64,000 nucleotides of DNA from Sclerurus mexicanus. Taxonomy: Eukaryota; Chordata; Aves; Passeriformes; Furnariidae. The notes beneath the pieces were generated by a model. It was not told where the DNA came from and made no database searches. It saw nothing but the letters and a program-made list of their open reading frames with translations. The stretch is taken from assembly GCA_013396755.1 (NCBI GenBank), contig VWZF01001691.1, forward strand, positions 104,107-168,106, read 5' to 3'. Positions 37,772-48,999 of the stretch are shown here, one piece after another; within the stretch, counting starts at the first letter, position 1, and each line of letters starts with the position of its first letter. The position numbers and the translations under genes were made by a program.

Positions 37772-40700
37772 ATGGAGCAGGGCGGTGGGGCGGATGGTGC
37801 CGACGCCGGGGGGGCTGGTGGCACGGTCCCCCCTGAAGCAGAGGGCAGCGCAGCCCCCGCCGCCCCGCAGGCTGCCCAGCCCCAGGAAGGGACAGTGCCG
37901 GCGGCCACCGCGGTGCAGCACGGAGGGATGGATGAGCCTGGGCAGGAGAAGGCTGCAGGAGAGGCTGGAGGAGGGAAGGCAGAGCCAGAGCCGGGGACAG
38001 CTCTGTCTGCTCCAGAGCCCCGGGATGGACGGGAAGCAGTGCCAGGAGAGGAGGCTTCGGCTGCGCAGCACAATGGAGGACAGGCAGCATCCGTGGGGGA
38101 GAAGGTGCTGGCTGCCACCGAGGCCCAGGGTGTAGGGAAGGATGAGCCTGGGAAGAAAAAAGCTCCAACCGTAGAAGAGCCTAAAGGAGGGAAGGCAGCA
38201 CCCATGGAGGGAAAGGCTCCGGCTGCTGCCAAGGCTCAGGACAGGGGGAAGGATGAGAAGAATGAGTCTGGGAAAAAGGAAGCTCCAGCTGCAGGAGAGC
38301 TCAAAGGAGGAAAGGCTCCAACTGCTGCCAAGGCTAAGGATGGAGAGAAGGATGAGTGTGGGAAGAAGAAAACTCTGGCTGCAGGAAAGCTCAAAGGAGG
38401 AAAGGCTCCAGCTGCTGCCAAGGCTAAGGATGGAGAGGAAGATGGGCCCAGGGAGGAGAAGACTCCGGCTCTGGGAGAGCCTGAAGGAGGGCAAGCAGTG
38501 CCCACGGAGGAGAAGGGCCCAGCTGTAACTAAGGCTCAGAAGGGAGAAAAGGACATGCCCAGGAAAGAGCAAGCCCCATGTGCATCAGGAGCCGAGGGTG
38601 GTGGGAAAGCAGAGCCCACGGAGAAGGTGGCCTTGGCTGCAGCAAACTCTGAAGCAGGGAAGGCAAAACCCAGGGAGGAGGCAGCCTTGGCTGCACCTCA
38701 GGCTCAGGATGGAGGCAAAGAGGAGCCTGCAAAGGAGAAGACCGTGGTGGTTGCAAAGGAGGAGGTCCCAGCTACTGCTAAAACTTCAGATATAGAGAAG
38801 CAAGCTGCAAAGGCAGAGCAAGCCCCAGCTGATAACAAAGCTCCAAAGGAGAAAATTACAGCTTCTGTGAAGGAGAAGGCCCCAGTGGCTGCAAAGGCTC
38901 AGTGTGCAGAGAATAAAATGATAAAGACAGAAAAAGTGCCAGCAGTAAAAAAGACTCCAGATGGAAGTAAAGAGGAGCATGCAGAGGAGCAGGCTCCAGC
39001 TCCCCCAAAGGACAAGGCTCCTGAGAAGGAGAAAGCCGCAGCTCCAGTGAAGGAGAAAGCCATAGTTTCTGCAAAGGAGAAAGCCCCAGATGCTGCTAAG
39101 GCTCAGGATGGAGAGAAGGCAGCAGCAAAGACAGAAAAAATCCCAGCTGCAAAAATGGCTCAAGGTGGAGGCAAAAAAGAGCCTGCAAAGGAGAAAGCCC
39201 CAGCAGCTCTGAAAGTGCAGGATGGAGGGAAGGAAACTGCAAAGGTAGAAAAAACCACAGTTGCATTAAAGGCTGGGGGTGAAGGGGAAGAACCTGCAAA
39301 GGAGAAGGTCCCAGTGGCTGCAAAGGCTCGGGATGGAGGGAAGAAAGCTGCTGAGGTGGAGCCCCCTGCAGCTGCAGCAGAGGCTGGAGATGGGGCTGAG
39401 GAGCCCACAGAGGCAGCAGCCATGGCTGCTGTGGAGGCTCAGGGTGAAGGGGAGGAAGCACCAAAGGAGACAGAGGAACAGCCACCAAGGGTCCCTGAGC
39501 CCCCACGCCCAGCTCTGCTGCAGAGCCTGAGCTGCCCGGCTGCTTGCCGCAGGTACCCGCACCCTCCTGGGATGGGGGGAGCCCCCTTGCTGCTCCAGAG
39601 AGCCCTGGGCCCCTCCAGGCAGAGGTGGGTGCTGGGCTTGGGGGCTGCTGGCTGGACTCTGCTCACCTCCCTCTCCTGCTTCCAGGGAGGAGCAGCCCTG
39701 GGCAGAAGTGGCAGAGATGGAGACAATACCAGAGGAAACCACGGCAGTGGAGCCAAGAGAGGGTCTGACAGAGCCTGGCCCTGCCCTGCCAGCCGTGGTG
39801 GACCTGCAGCCCCCACAGGAGAGGACATTGCCCAGTGCCACAGGGCAGCCCCCAGATCCTGCTGGCATTGCTAAACAGCCTGGACCTGAAGGGCAACCAT
39901 CCTCGACAGAGGAAAAGCCACCCCCCAGCCCCTACCTCACCCCTGATTTTGGGAAGGAAGACCCTTTCGAAATATTGGGTAAGGCCATGAGATGCTTGCC
40001 TTGTCCATGCTCCCCTGGACCCTCTGTGGGATGACAGCCCAGGGACCCCATGGCCCTGCCTGTCCAAACTGCCCTCCGTGGTGTCAGCTCCCGCCCTTGG
40101 CTTGTCACCTGCCTGGTGGCCTTCGAGCTCCTCTTTCACTGTAAACAGGGCTAAATGTGTCATGTTCCCTCTTGGGCTGCTCTGGCCACGCTGACTGTGG
40201 AGTGACAGTGATCTTCTGGCCAGTGGCAGGGCACAGTTTGTCCCTGTGTCCTGCACCACTGTCCTTGCGGGGGTGGCAGGGTTTGAGGGCAGCGAGTGCT
40301 TGTCCGGGTCCCTGAGGGGCAGGGGCCAGCTCCTGCCCTCGCCTGGAAAAGGGTGGCTCAGGAAAGAGTGTGTGGGGTGACCCATGCATGGGGTCTGTCC
40401 TGGGAGGGCAAGCAGGCGGCGGTGGCGTGGTGGGGGAGTGGCCTGGAGTGGGTGGCAGGCAAGAGAGTGGCCTGGAGAGGGCAAACCTGCCCCGTGGTGT
40501 GGTGGGGATGGATGCCATGGAGCAGGGGTGCCACAGAGAGGGGTGGGTGCCATGCAGTGGGATGAGTGCCATGGAGCAGGGTGGGTAGCGTGCAGCGGGG
40601 CAATGCTGTGGGCAGTAGTGAGGGACCCTTTTGGGGGATGCTGTGCCCCTGGTGCAGCCCCAGCCGGGAGCCCAGCACTCAGTACCTGGCTGCATCCTGC

Positions 40701-43700
40701 ACCCACAGGCTTGGCTGGGTGTCTGCCTTTGCCCCATACTGGGGTGCCCAGCAGTGGGATCCCCTGGCCAGCAGATCCCCTTCTCATCCCACCCCTCCTC
40801 CCTGGGCAGATGATGTCCCTCCACCGCCAGCACCCTTTGCGCACCGCACCGTCACCCTGCGCTCCGCCAGCGTCAGCTCACAGTTCAGCCTCAACTCCAA
40901 GGACATCCTAGGAGGGTAAGAAGGCGCCCCAGAAGGCGGAAGGATGCCCAGCTTCCCTCAGCACTGCCCCAAGTTGCCTTGTGCCTGGGGCACCAGCTCT
41001 GGGTTGATGGGACTCCTCTGGTTGTGATGGGCTGGGTGCCTTGGCCAGGATGGGTGCAGAGGGGAGCACTGTGCAGCACCCCAGTGCAGTGCGGGGGTCC
41101 CCAGTAGCCTGGGTCACCCTCTCTCCCTCTCCAGGGGCAAGTTTGGTGAAGTCCACACGTGCACAGAGAAGGAGACGGGGCTCAAGCTGGCAGCCAAAGT
41201 GATCCGGAAGCAGGGAGCCAAGGATAAGGTCTGAACAGTGCCAGGAAGGGGATTCCTCCTGGCCATGGTGGCATGGCCAAGGTGGGGGGTGGCAGCTTCA
41301 TGCCCTGTGTGCCCCTGGGGCTGTGACACAGCCTGTCCTGGTGGCATGGCCAGGGCTGACACCTCACACCACCACGGGGCTCCTTCCACAGGAGATGGTG
41401 CTGCTGGAGATCGATGTGATGAACCAGCTGAACCACCGTAACCTCATCCAGCTCTACGATGCCATTGAGACATCCCGGGAGATCATCCTCTTCATGGAGT
41501 TGTGAGTGCTGGGGCAGTGTCACATGAGGCCTGATGCCTGGGTGGGGGGCACCATTATGGGGGATGCATCAGAGTTGGAGGAGGTGTTCTGGCCTGTGTA
41601 CAAACAGTAGAGCTTGGCTTCAGGGAATGTCCTCTCCTTGCCTGCCCCTTCTTGGGCATCTCCCTGTCTTGCTCCATACTCAGAGGCAGTCTCAGGCTCT
41701 GCCTGCCTAGGACAGCATCTCTCTGCATCACAGTTGCATTAAGGGTGGAAATGCCCTGGGTCCTTCTAGCGCAGCTCCCTTTCCCCCTACCCACTTGCTC
41801 CTAGGAGGTTGGGGCTGTACTGGGGCTGTTCTACTCTACAAACCCCAGGGAATCTGGGGTGTCCTGGGGTAACACCCCTGTGACTGCCTTGGGAGTGTCC
41901 AACCCCAGCACGCACACATCTCACCGTGGCTCTGCTCAGCATCTCCAAGGTGGGGCTGGGTCAGGGTCCCCAGGGTAGCAGAGAGCTCTGCAGGAGGATG
42001 GTTTGGGGCAGAGAGTCCCCCTGAGGTGACCCTGTGATCCATCCCCATACAGCGTGGAGGGTGGTGAGCTCTTTGAGCGGATCATCGATGACGACTACCA
42101 CCTGACGGAGGTGGACTGCATGGTGTTCGTCCGGCAGATCTGCGAGGGCATCCGCTTCATGCACCACATGCGTGTCCTCCACCTCGACCTCAAGGTGCAG
42201 GGCTGGGGGGTGATGGTGACCAGGGCTGGGTGTGACAGCACGACACCAGCCAGCCATGGGAGGGATGCCTGTGGGTCAGCATGGAACTGATACGGGTCAG
42301 CCACAAGGATCCCTGAGCTGCTGGACCTGTGCAGCAGGGATGTAACCTCTTGGTGATGAGACAATGGTCACCCTGTTCCCACAGCCCGAGAACATCCTCT
42401 GTGTTGCTGCCACTGGACACATGGTGAAGATCATTGACTTTGGGCTGGCTCGAAGGTGAGATTTTCCCCCTCAGCCCCCTCCCTTCTCCCTGTCCCCCTT
42501 CCACCTCTGGGTACTGGGAGCCCTAGGACCAGCTCTAGGCTGTTGCTTTGGCCACAGCTCTCCCTGGCTGGCACAGGAAGGCTGGGGAGGGCAGCATCTG
42601 CTGGGAGAGGTGAACTGGTTTGGGGGAGCAGTCTGTCCTACTACTGCTGACTTGCCCCCTGCCCTGGCTGCAGGTACAACCCCAATGAGAAGTTGAAGGT
42701 GAACTTTGGCACCCCTGAATTCCTCTCCCCTGAGGTTGTCAACTATGAGCAAGTCTCCTACTCCACTGACATGTGGAGCATGGGCGTCATCACCTACATG
42801 CTGTACGTCAGGGCTGGACTGGGGTGTTGGGGTGCTGGGGCAGAGCTGCCTGGGGTGTGGAGCTGTCCCCAGGCACCCGGCTGCTTGATGGGCAGGTGGG
42901 AGTGCTGGATGTGGAGAGGGGCAGGTGGGGCTGCAAGGGTGGTAAGAGCAGCCCAGCTGCAGGCAGGAGCACAGGACAGTGCCAGCAGCCCCGCATCACC
43001 TCCTTGGGGCAGCCCTGACCAGACTGGCTCTGTTCTGGGGGGTCTTGGAGGTGCTGAAGCCTGAAAACACCTGGCTCCTCACCTCCTTGCCCCCTCAGGC
43101 TCAGTGGCCTCTCCCCGTTCTTGGGTGACGATGACACCGAAACACTCAACAACGTCCTGGCTGCCAACTGGTACTTCGACGAGGAAACGTTTGAGAGCGT
43201 CTCCAATGAGGCCAAAGACTTTGTCTCAAACCTCATCATCAAGGATAAGAGGTGTGAGGCTGGCAGTGGCCATGGGGGTCTGGGGTGGGCATCCCTAGAG
43301 CTGCCCTGGGTACCATGCTCTGTCTCTGCACCAGCGCCTGCAGCATTCCCTGGGTCCTGCATCAAATGACACCCATGGGGCCCTGCCCCACTGCTGACTG
43401 TCCCCAACAGAGTCCTGCATCTCTTCAGGGGCACCTGCCCCAGGCACGACATGCTGGACCCCTCAGGGTCCTGCCCAGCCCCACTGGTCCCTGGGCACAT
43501 CCTTTTGGCTGGTTCCTCCCTGCAGGTTTCTGGGTTTTCAGGGCTCTAGGGTAGCTGGAGAAGGGGGTGGTTGGGAGTGATGTGCGCTTCTCTTGCCCTC
43601 AGTGCCCGGATGAGCGCCGACCAGTGCCTGCAGCATCCCTGGCTCAATAACCTGGCAGAAAAGGCCAAACGCTGCAACCGGCGCCTCAAGTCCCAGGTTC

Positions 43701-44200
43701 TGCTCAAGAAATACGTCATGCGGCGGCGCTGGAAGGTGCGGGGGGCTGGAATGGGGATGATAGTCAATGCCTTTTGAGGGGGCTGGTAGAGGGGCTGCCA
43801 GCCTCTGTCTGTCCTGGTGGATGGCATCTGGGACATGGAGGATGGCTCTGTTTTGCTGTGCTGCTGGCACTGGCACACAAGGGCTGCAGACCCCTGAGCC
43901 TGGAGGGAGGGCTCCCCAGCACTAGAGTCCTTGTGTGGGTGCCCCTGAGGTGAGACCCCCATCAGGCATAGGTCCTTCTGTGGCGGTCTCTCCTGAGTGG
44001 ATCCCAAGACCTGCTTTTAGGGATAGGAGTGGTGTCAGGCCCCAGAGCAGGGTCTGGATCAGCTTCCAGAGCCACAGCCCTGGCCATAGAATGAGCATCT
44101 TTCCTCTTCCCTTTTACAGAAAAACTTCATTGGGGTGTGTGCTGCCAACCGCTTCAGGAAGATCACCAGCTCAGGGTCCCTGACGGCGTTGGGCATCTGA
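37772..44200 (+). CDS. MYLK2: Skeletal muscle myosin light chain kinase (11 coding exons)
   Basis: Ca2+/calmodulin-dependent Ser/Thr kinase that phosphorylates the regulatory light chain of sarcomeric myosin. Coding exons: 37772-39552, 39686-39978, 40810-40915, 41135-41228, 41392-41501, 42053-42194, 42385-42455, 42674-42802, 43099-43251, 43603-43735, 44120-44200. All phases agree; 1030 aa. Residues 1 to about 690 are low-complexity and rich in K, A, P, E and G. The kinase domain (about 720-980) shows the glycine loop LGGGKFGEV, the ATP-binding lysine in AAKVIRK, the catalytic loop HLDLKPEN (Leu in place of the Arg of HRD, usual for this family), DFGLARR, and GTPEFLSPE. The autoinhibitory and calmodulin-binding segment RRRWKKNFIGVCAANRF follows at the C-terminus. 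Human MYLK2 is 596 aa, so the extra length is almost all N-terminal. The donor after the glycine-loop exon (GTCTGA, 41229) is weak, but the next exon joins in frame at the conserved position. Confidence 0.96.
37930..39480 (+). repeat. MYLK2: Degenerate K/A/P/E-rich coding repeats in MYLK2 exon
   Basis: The first coding exon is built from imperfect units of the kind 'EKAPAAAKAQDGGK'. The clearest pair is an 87-base (29-residue) unit whose copies start near 38279 and 38366, sharing LKGGKAP and AAKAKDGE at the same spacing. Other copies are more diverged and vary in length. All stay in frame over about 500 codons, so coding function has been kept while unit number drifted. Confidence 0.85.
40490..40610. 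repeat. Degenerate GC-rich direct repeats in a MYLK2 intron
   Basis: Variants of gtgccatggagcagggtggg and gtgggtgccatgcagtgg recur about every 25-45 bases in the intron between the second and third coding exons. This is a decayed minisatellite without coding content. Confidence 0.55.
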
Positions 44201-45800
44201 GCTGGGGCTCCCATGGGGGCCGAGGCCAGAGAGGAAGCATTTGAGAGGGTCCCACATCAATCTCACTTTTGGACAACAACAGGACATCTCTGAGGGCCCA
44301 GCTTCTCACTGTGGGGCCAGGAGCTGGAGCTGTGCAGCCCCCTCCCTGCCCATGCTGTGCCAGATGCTGCTCTGGTGCCCACATCACATCCCTGCTCTGT
44401 GCCACTGTCACCATGGGGCTGCTCTGCTGCATCCCTGGGGCTGCGCCTGCTTGACATCCAGCAGCTGTGGGACTGCTCAGGGGCCAGAACCCTGCCGGGA
44501 TCCTCACCTGCAGCAGCTCTGCTGAGCTTGTCCCACCCTGGGTGGCACTGCTGCACTCAGGACCCTCTGCTGGGGGTACTGGCAGTGACCTCTGAGGCTC
44601 CAACCCACCCCGCTCCCATCGAGTCAATGCTTCCATTGAGATTTCCTCGGACTGTGAGGCTGCTCCGGAGCGGAGGTTTCTGATCTCACTCCTGGGCTGA
44701 CTGTGTGATGCCCGACCCGCAGCTTCTCTGCTCCGCTCACGCTTCCTTCCTGTGACCTTGGAGGAGGAAGGTCATTCCGGCGTGATCCCTCTGCCTCGGC
44801 CACCTGGTGCTTGCTGCTCTTGAACCCAAACTGTGCCCTCTGTGCCTGTAAATGCCGCAACCCTGTCCTGTCTTCGCTGCCGGTGGCCCCCGCCCTGCCC
44901 GACCTCCCTTCCCATCTCTGTGCCTCGGCGATGATGCTGGAAGGCACCGTGGATGCTCGCCCTGGTGCCTTGGCACCGCAGCCAAGCCTGAAGCACCTCC
45001 TTCCTGGCCGGCTGGGCATGTGGGAGCGGAGCTGGCCCTGAGCTGCAGCTCGCACAGGAAGGGAGGAAGCTGCAAGCACACTTCCAGAGGCGTCCCCAGC
45101 TGGAAGCCAGCGAGGGAAGAAGGAGGCTTTGTGTTCCTCCTGCCCTCCCTGCCCTTCGACTCTGCCAGCGGGGGAAAAACACAACCTCTGCTTCACCCGT
45201 CCGCGCCAGATCGCGATGAGCGAGGCGGGCTAATGCAGAGCAGCTGGCCCGAGATGCTAATGCAGAGCAGCTCTCTGCTCCGGCCAGCACCGCTCCCCCG
45301 ACCACCAACACACCGGAATTGCTCCACCGCCCCGGCTGCGGCCGCCAGCTCCCCCCGCCGCAGGCGGGACGTGCCGGGATGGGGAAGAGGGATGCTGCCC
45401 CTACTCCCCCACCTTGCCCTCGTCCCCATCCCCTCTGCCTGCACCCCTCAGGGCTCCCCCGATGCTCCCAGAGGATGGGCATCCCCTGGGATTTGCAGCA
45501 TGCTGCCTTGCCTGCTGCAGGAGGGGATGAGGAGCTGGCAGGGGTTCCACAGGTTTGGCTTTCACCACGGCTGAGTCCACCCAAGCCAGGGCTGTGTGTT
45601 TGGTCCGGGGCCACCTGTGCTCTCCGTGCATGCTGGAAAAACCCTGGAGACAACGGACCCCCAGCCTTGCTGGCTGCAGAGGGGGAAGGGACTTCGGGCT
45701 TGTCCCCACTGGGCAGGGACCACAGCTGGCAGGACCCTGCCCCATGATGGAGCCCTGCCTGGCGCTTGCCTTTTTGTAAATAAATGTACAGGTCTGCCCA
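44201..45800 (+). other. MYLK2: MYLK2 3' UTR with polyadenylation signal
   Basis: No further open exon follows the stop codon. AATAAA at 45779-45784 (tttgtaaataaatgtacagg) is the first strong signal, giving a 3' UTR of about 1.6 kb. Within it, gctaatgcagagcagct occurs twice 27 bases apart (from about 45229 and 45256), a small tandem duplication. Long minus-strand open frames across this stretch are a side effect of the GC-rich composition. Confidence 0.6.
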
Positions 45801-48800
45801 CAGCCCACACCTGCCATTCTGGGGGGCTGAGGAGGCCCTGCTCCCACCTGCAGGGGCCCTGCAGCTGCAGGATAAGTGAGATGAGGATGAGAAGCAGCAT
45901 CTCAGCCCTAGGGGAGAGGCAGTGGAGTGGGTGTGCTGAGGATGGGGACCACCTGGTATGTCCCAGTCAGAGCTGTGTAAACAAAGTGCCAAGAGGTTCT
46001 GGTCTCTGCACCCCACATCTCTGAGTACCCCGGGGTGCTGGAGGAAGGGGAGATGGATGGATGGTCCGTCAGTCATCAGTCTGAGGTGTCCTCAGAACTT
46101 CAGCATCTGCCCACATGGGCTGGGATGCCCAGGCAAGGGCTGGTGGGTGCCAGTGCCCCTTTGCCCAGGGGGTCTGTGGCCGGCCCTGAAGTGGTTAAGG
46201 CTGCCAGAGCCTGAACTCCAGCTCCCACCGAGGGCGTCCCTCCCAGCCGCTTCCTGCCGGCAGCCTTTGACCAGTTCCTGTCGGTGACCACCCCGCAGGC
46301 CTGGACGCCAGCGCAGCCCCATCTGGTTTGAGTTACGCTCTGTGGTGGTGACGTCTCTTTCCTGTCTGGCCCCAGGAGCTGAGCATTGCCCGGTCCCAGC
46401 CCTTGCCGGCCACAGTGGCTGCAGGGCTCTGCTGCAGGGTGGCTGTGGGGCTCCCAGATGGACCATCACCCCTGGACATTCCTGGCACCCCAAACTACTC
46501 TGGGGATTCAGTTCCTGGACGCAGCCCTGTCTGTGCATGTCTGCATCCCAGGGAGGCACAGGCAGCAGCACATACGAGGGTGGGCATCCCATACCCCACA
46601 GTCTGGTTTGGCTTTACCAGCCCCTTTCTTCACACCCTGGGACCCCACAGGGACACCCGTTGAGGCTGGATGAGCAGGGCCACAGGGCTGACAAGCCGTG
46701 ATCCCATCTCATGCTCCCAGCTGAGAGGCAGAACAGGGGTCGTAAGCCCCCAAACTCTGCAGTGTAGACTGGTCCTGCCAGTGCCAAGGAACACAGTGAC
46801 AGGGCTGCTCCTAGTCCATCACAGGCCATGGCAGCTAGTTCCATCCCTCATGTGTAGGGTCCTTGTCACCTGCACAGATGCACAGCACAGTCTGGGTGTG
46901 CACACGTGTATCCACAGTGTCCCCAAAGCCTGGAGCAGCACACATTCCCCAGTCTTCCTGTACCCCATGGCCCTGTGGCATTCACACTGCCCACGGACGC
47001 AAGGGACCCTGCAGGCAGCATGGGAAGGAAAAGAGAGCGGGCAGTCCTCTGGCACTGACGCCTGGCAGCACCACCAGCAGCACCAGGTTCGCCCCATGAC
47101 TGGGTGCAGCAGAGTCCTGGCCATGGCACGGCCCAGGACAGGAGCGGGTGAGTGGGCAGGGGGCCAGGCCACCCACTGCGAGCCAGGAGCGATCTGGGAG
47201 AGCAGGGGGTTCATGACCAGGAATCGGGGTGGTTGCGGGGAAGGGGAGCACTGGGTGACCACATGGCTCTGATCTGCATGCCTGGACCATGCAGGCTGTG
47301 CAGAATGGGGGTCCCCATCCCCCAGTCTGGGGGAGCAGTGGGATGCACCCCACTGCTCCCAGCACAGAGACCCCATCCCGGGCACCGCGTGAGGCCAGGG
47401 CTGTGTGTTCCCAGCCGGGGCGGGCGATGGGCCCGGCCACGCTGCGTGGGAACCAGACGGCCCCTGGGCACGGCAGCGGCGTTCGCTTCCTCCCGCGCCC
47501 CCGGGGACCGTGCGAAGGAGGGGGCTGAGGTCAGCCGCGCTCCCCGCCGGCCGCTCCGGAGACGCCAGCATGATGTAGGCGCTCAAATATTGTTTTCCAC
47601 TGGGTAGGAAAAAAAAAAAGGGAGAGAAGAGAGGCCCAGGGCTGAGTGGCCGTCCGCGATGACGAAGGGTGGCCCCTCCTGCCCTGCCCGGGGCTGCGAC
47701 ACAGCCACGGCCCAGCAGCAGCTGTCTGGGGGCTGATAACAGGGCTGACACGAGACCGCCGTGCTTCTGGTCCCCTAGTGACGGCAGTGTTGTCCCTCCA
47801 TGCCAGCATGGCCCCCACAGAGACCCCCATGGCTGGCTAAGGTGGGGTCCTGCTCACCTTGGGGGGCTGCAGGGACTGCCACAAATCTGCTCCCCACAGC
47901 AGCATGGAGAGCTCCTGCCAGCCCTATGTCCTGCCGTGTGCCATCCTGGGGCTGGCTGTGCCATGGAATCTTGGCATTGCTACTTCTGGGGAGCCCCCTC
48001 TCCCAGCCTGGGGTTGGCAGGAAAGGGGGCACAGGCACAGTCCTTTACTTTGCCGGCATCATTCTGGTCCCGCTCCAGTGCTGCAGAGGTGCTGACTTGG
48101 ATGTCCCAGCAGTTTGTGGGAAGGGGCTGGTGTCTGCATGGGGACCCCTTCCCACTCTGGTGTCCTCCAGCCTGGCCAGTTGGGGCAGGTCCCTGTGCCC
48201 AGCCCGGTGTCAACAGCAGTGACTCAGCCAGTGCCTCCTCACTGGCAGCTGCACAGCATGATTCAGGTCAGAGGAATCCACTTCCCTGGCCGTTCCCATC
48301 AGAGCTGCGGCCCCTGGCACAGCCCATCTCTGGGGGTGCCCTGGCCTTGGGGTTTGCAGGGACTAGTTGGGATACCAGCCAGGCACTGGCACAGCCACAA
48401 GCAAGGACAGAGAGGGGAGGAAGCCCCATCTGCCACATAGCAGAGCTCCCACATTGTACCACAACCCCCAGAGCCTCCCTGGTGTCTCTCGGGCTGTCCG
48501 GGTGCATGAGTGAGGCCACACACTGAGGCTGGAGCCACTTGTGCCATGTGTGGCACCCAGGGTGAAGTCAGGCACTTGGATGGGTCCCAAGCACAGGGAA
48601 GTAACAGCAAGGCTCCACTGGGGGATAACTTCTGCTGCAGCAGAACCCCCTGACCCCCAGGGACAAGGTTCCTTCACACTACCACGGGATGGGGCTTTGG
48701 AGTCTCCTGGCCTCACATTGTGGCAGGACCTTTTCCTCAGCATCTCCCAGGGACACAGGACCTCAGCGTAGGTGCCCTGGTCCAGGCCGTGCCCCATCTC

Positions 48801-48960
48801 CCCATGGCCTCACTGTCCAGCCAGTGAGTGCTGATGGAGGGGCCATCCAGGATGGGGCTGTGCAACACCTGGGCTAGGGCAAAGGGTCCCCAGCTCGCCC
48901 CTGCCCACTGTCCACCTCAAGCAGGGTACAGAGACCACAGAGGCAGCATTGGGGAATGTG
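45801..48960. other. Intergenic region between MYLK2 and FOXS1 3' ends, nothing recognised
   Basis: The two genes point towards each other, so this 3.2-kb stretch is flanked by 3' ends. I see open frames of 80-310 codons on both strands without domain resemblance or a consistent splice pattern, no transposon and no RNA gene. Confidence 0.6.
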
Positions 48961-48961
48961 C

Positions 48962-48967
48962 TTTATT
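48962..48967 (-). terminator. FOXS1: FOXS1 polyadenylation signal
   Basis: The plus strand reads tttatt here, which is AATAAA on the coding strand, only 33 bases past the FOXS1 stop codon. The 3' UTR would be about 50-60 bases, unusually short for a vertebrate gene, and the next plausible signal was not seen. Confidence 0.6.
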
Positions 48968-48999
48968 GGGTGCTGGGGTGTACTGGGGTGGGGAGTCCC

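Noticed and set aside
37452..38572. Long minus-strand frames (up to 318 codons) opposite the MYLK2 repeat exon
   Set aside because: Antisense of a low-complexity lysine- and alanine-rich repeat reads as a leucine/serine/proline-rich frame. It is compositional, without domain or splice support.
39553..39685. Continuation of the MYLK2 first-exon frame past 39552 and on to 39874
   Set aside because: A clear GT donor at 39553 and an acceptor before 39686 restore the conserved frame; the read-through segment is intronic.
44772..46076. A 434-codon minus-strand frame downstream of MYLK2
   Set aside because: It lies in the probable MYLK2 3' UTR and flank, has no recognisable domain, and competes with other long frames of the same GC-rich stretch.
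46819..47751. A 310-codon minus-strand frame between MYLK2 and FOXS1
   Set aside because: No domain, no splice support and low-complexity composition; several overlapping frames are equally open.
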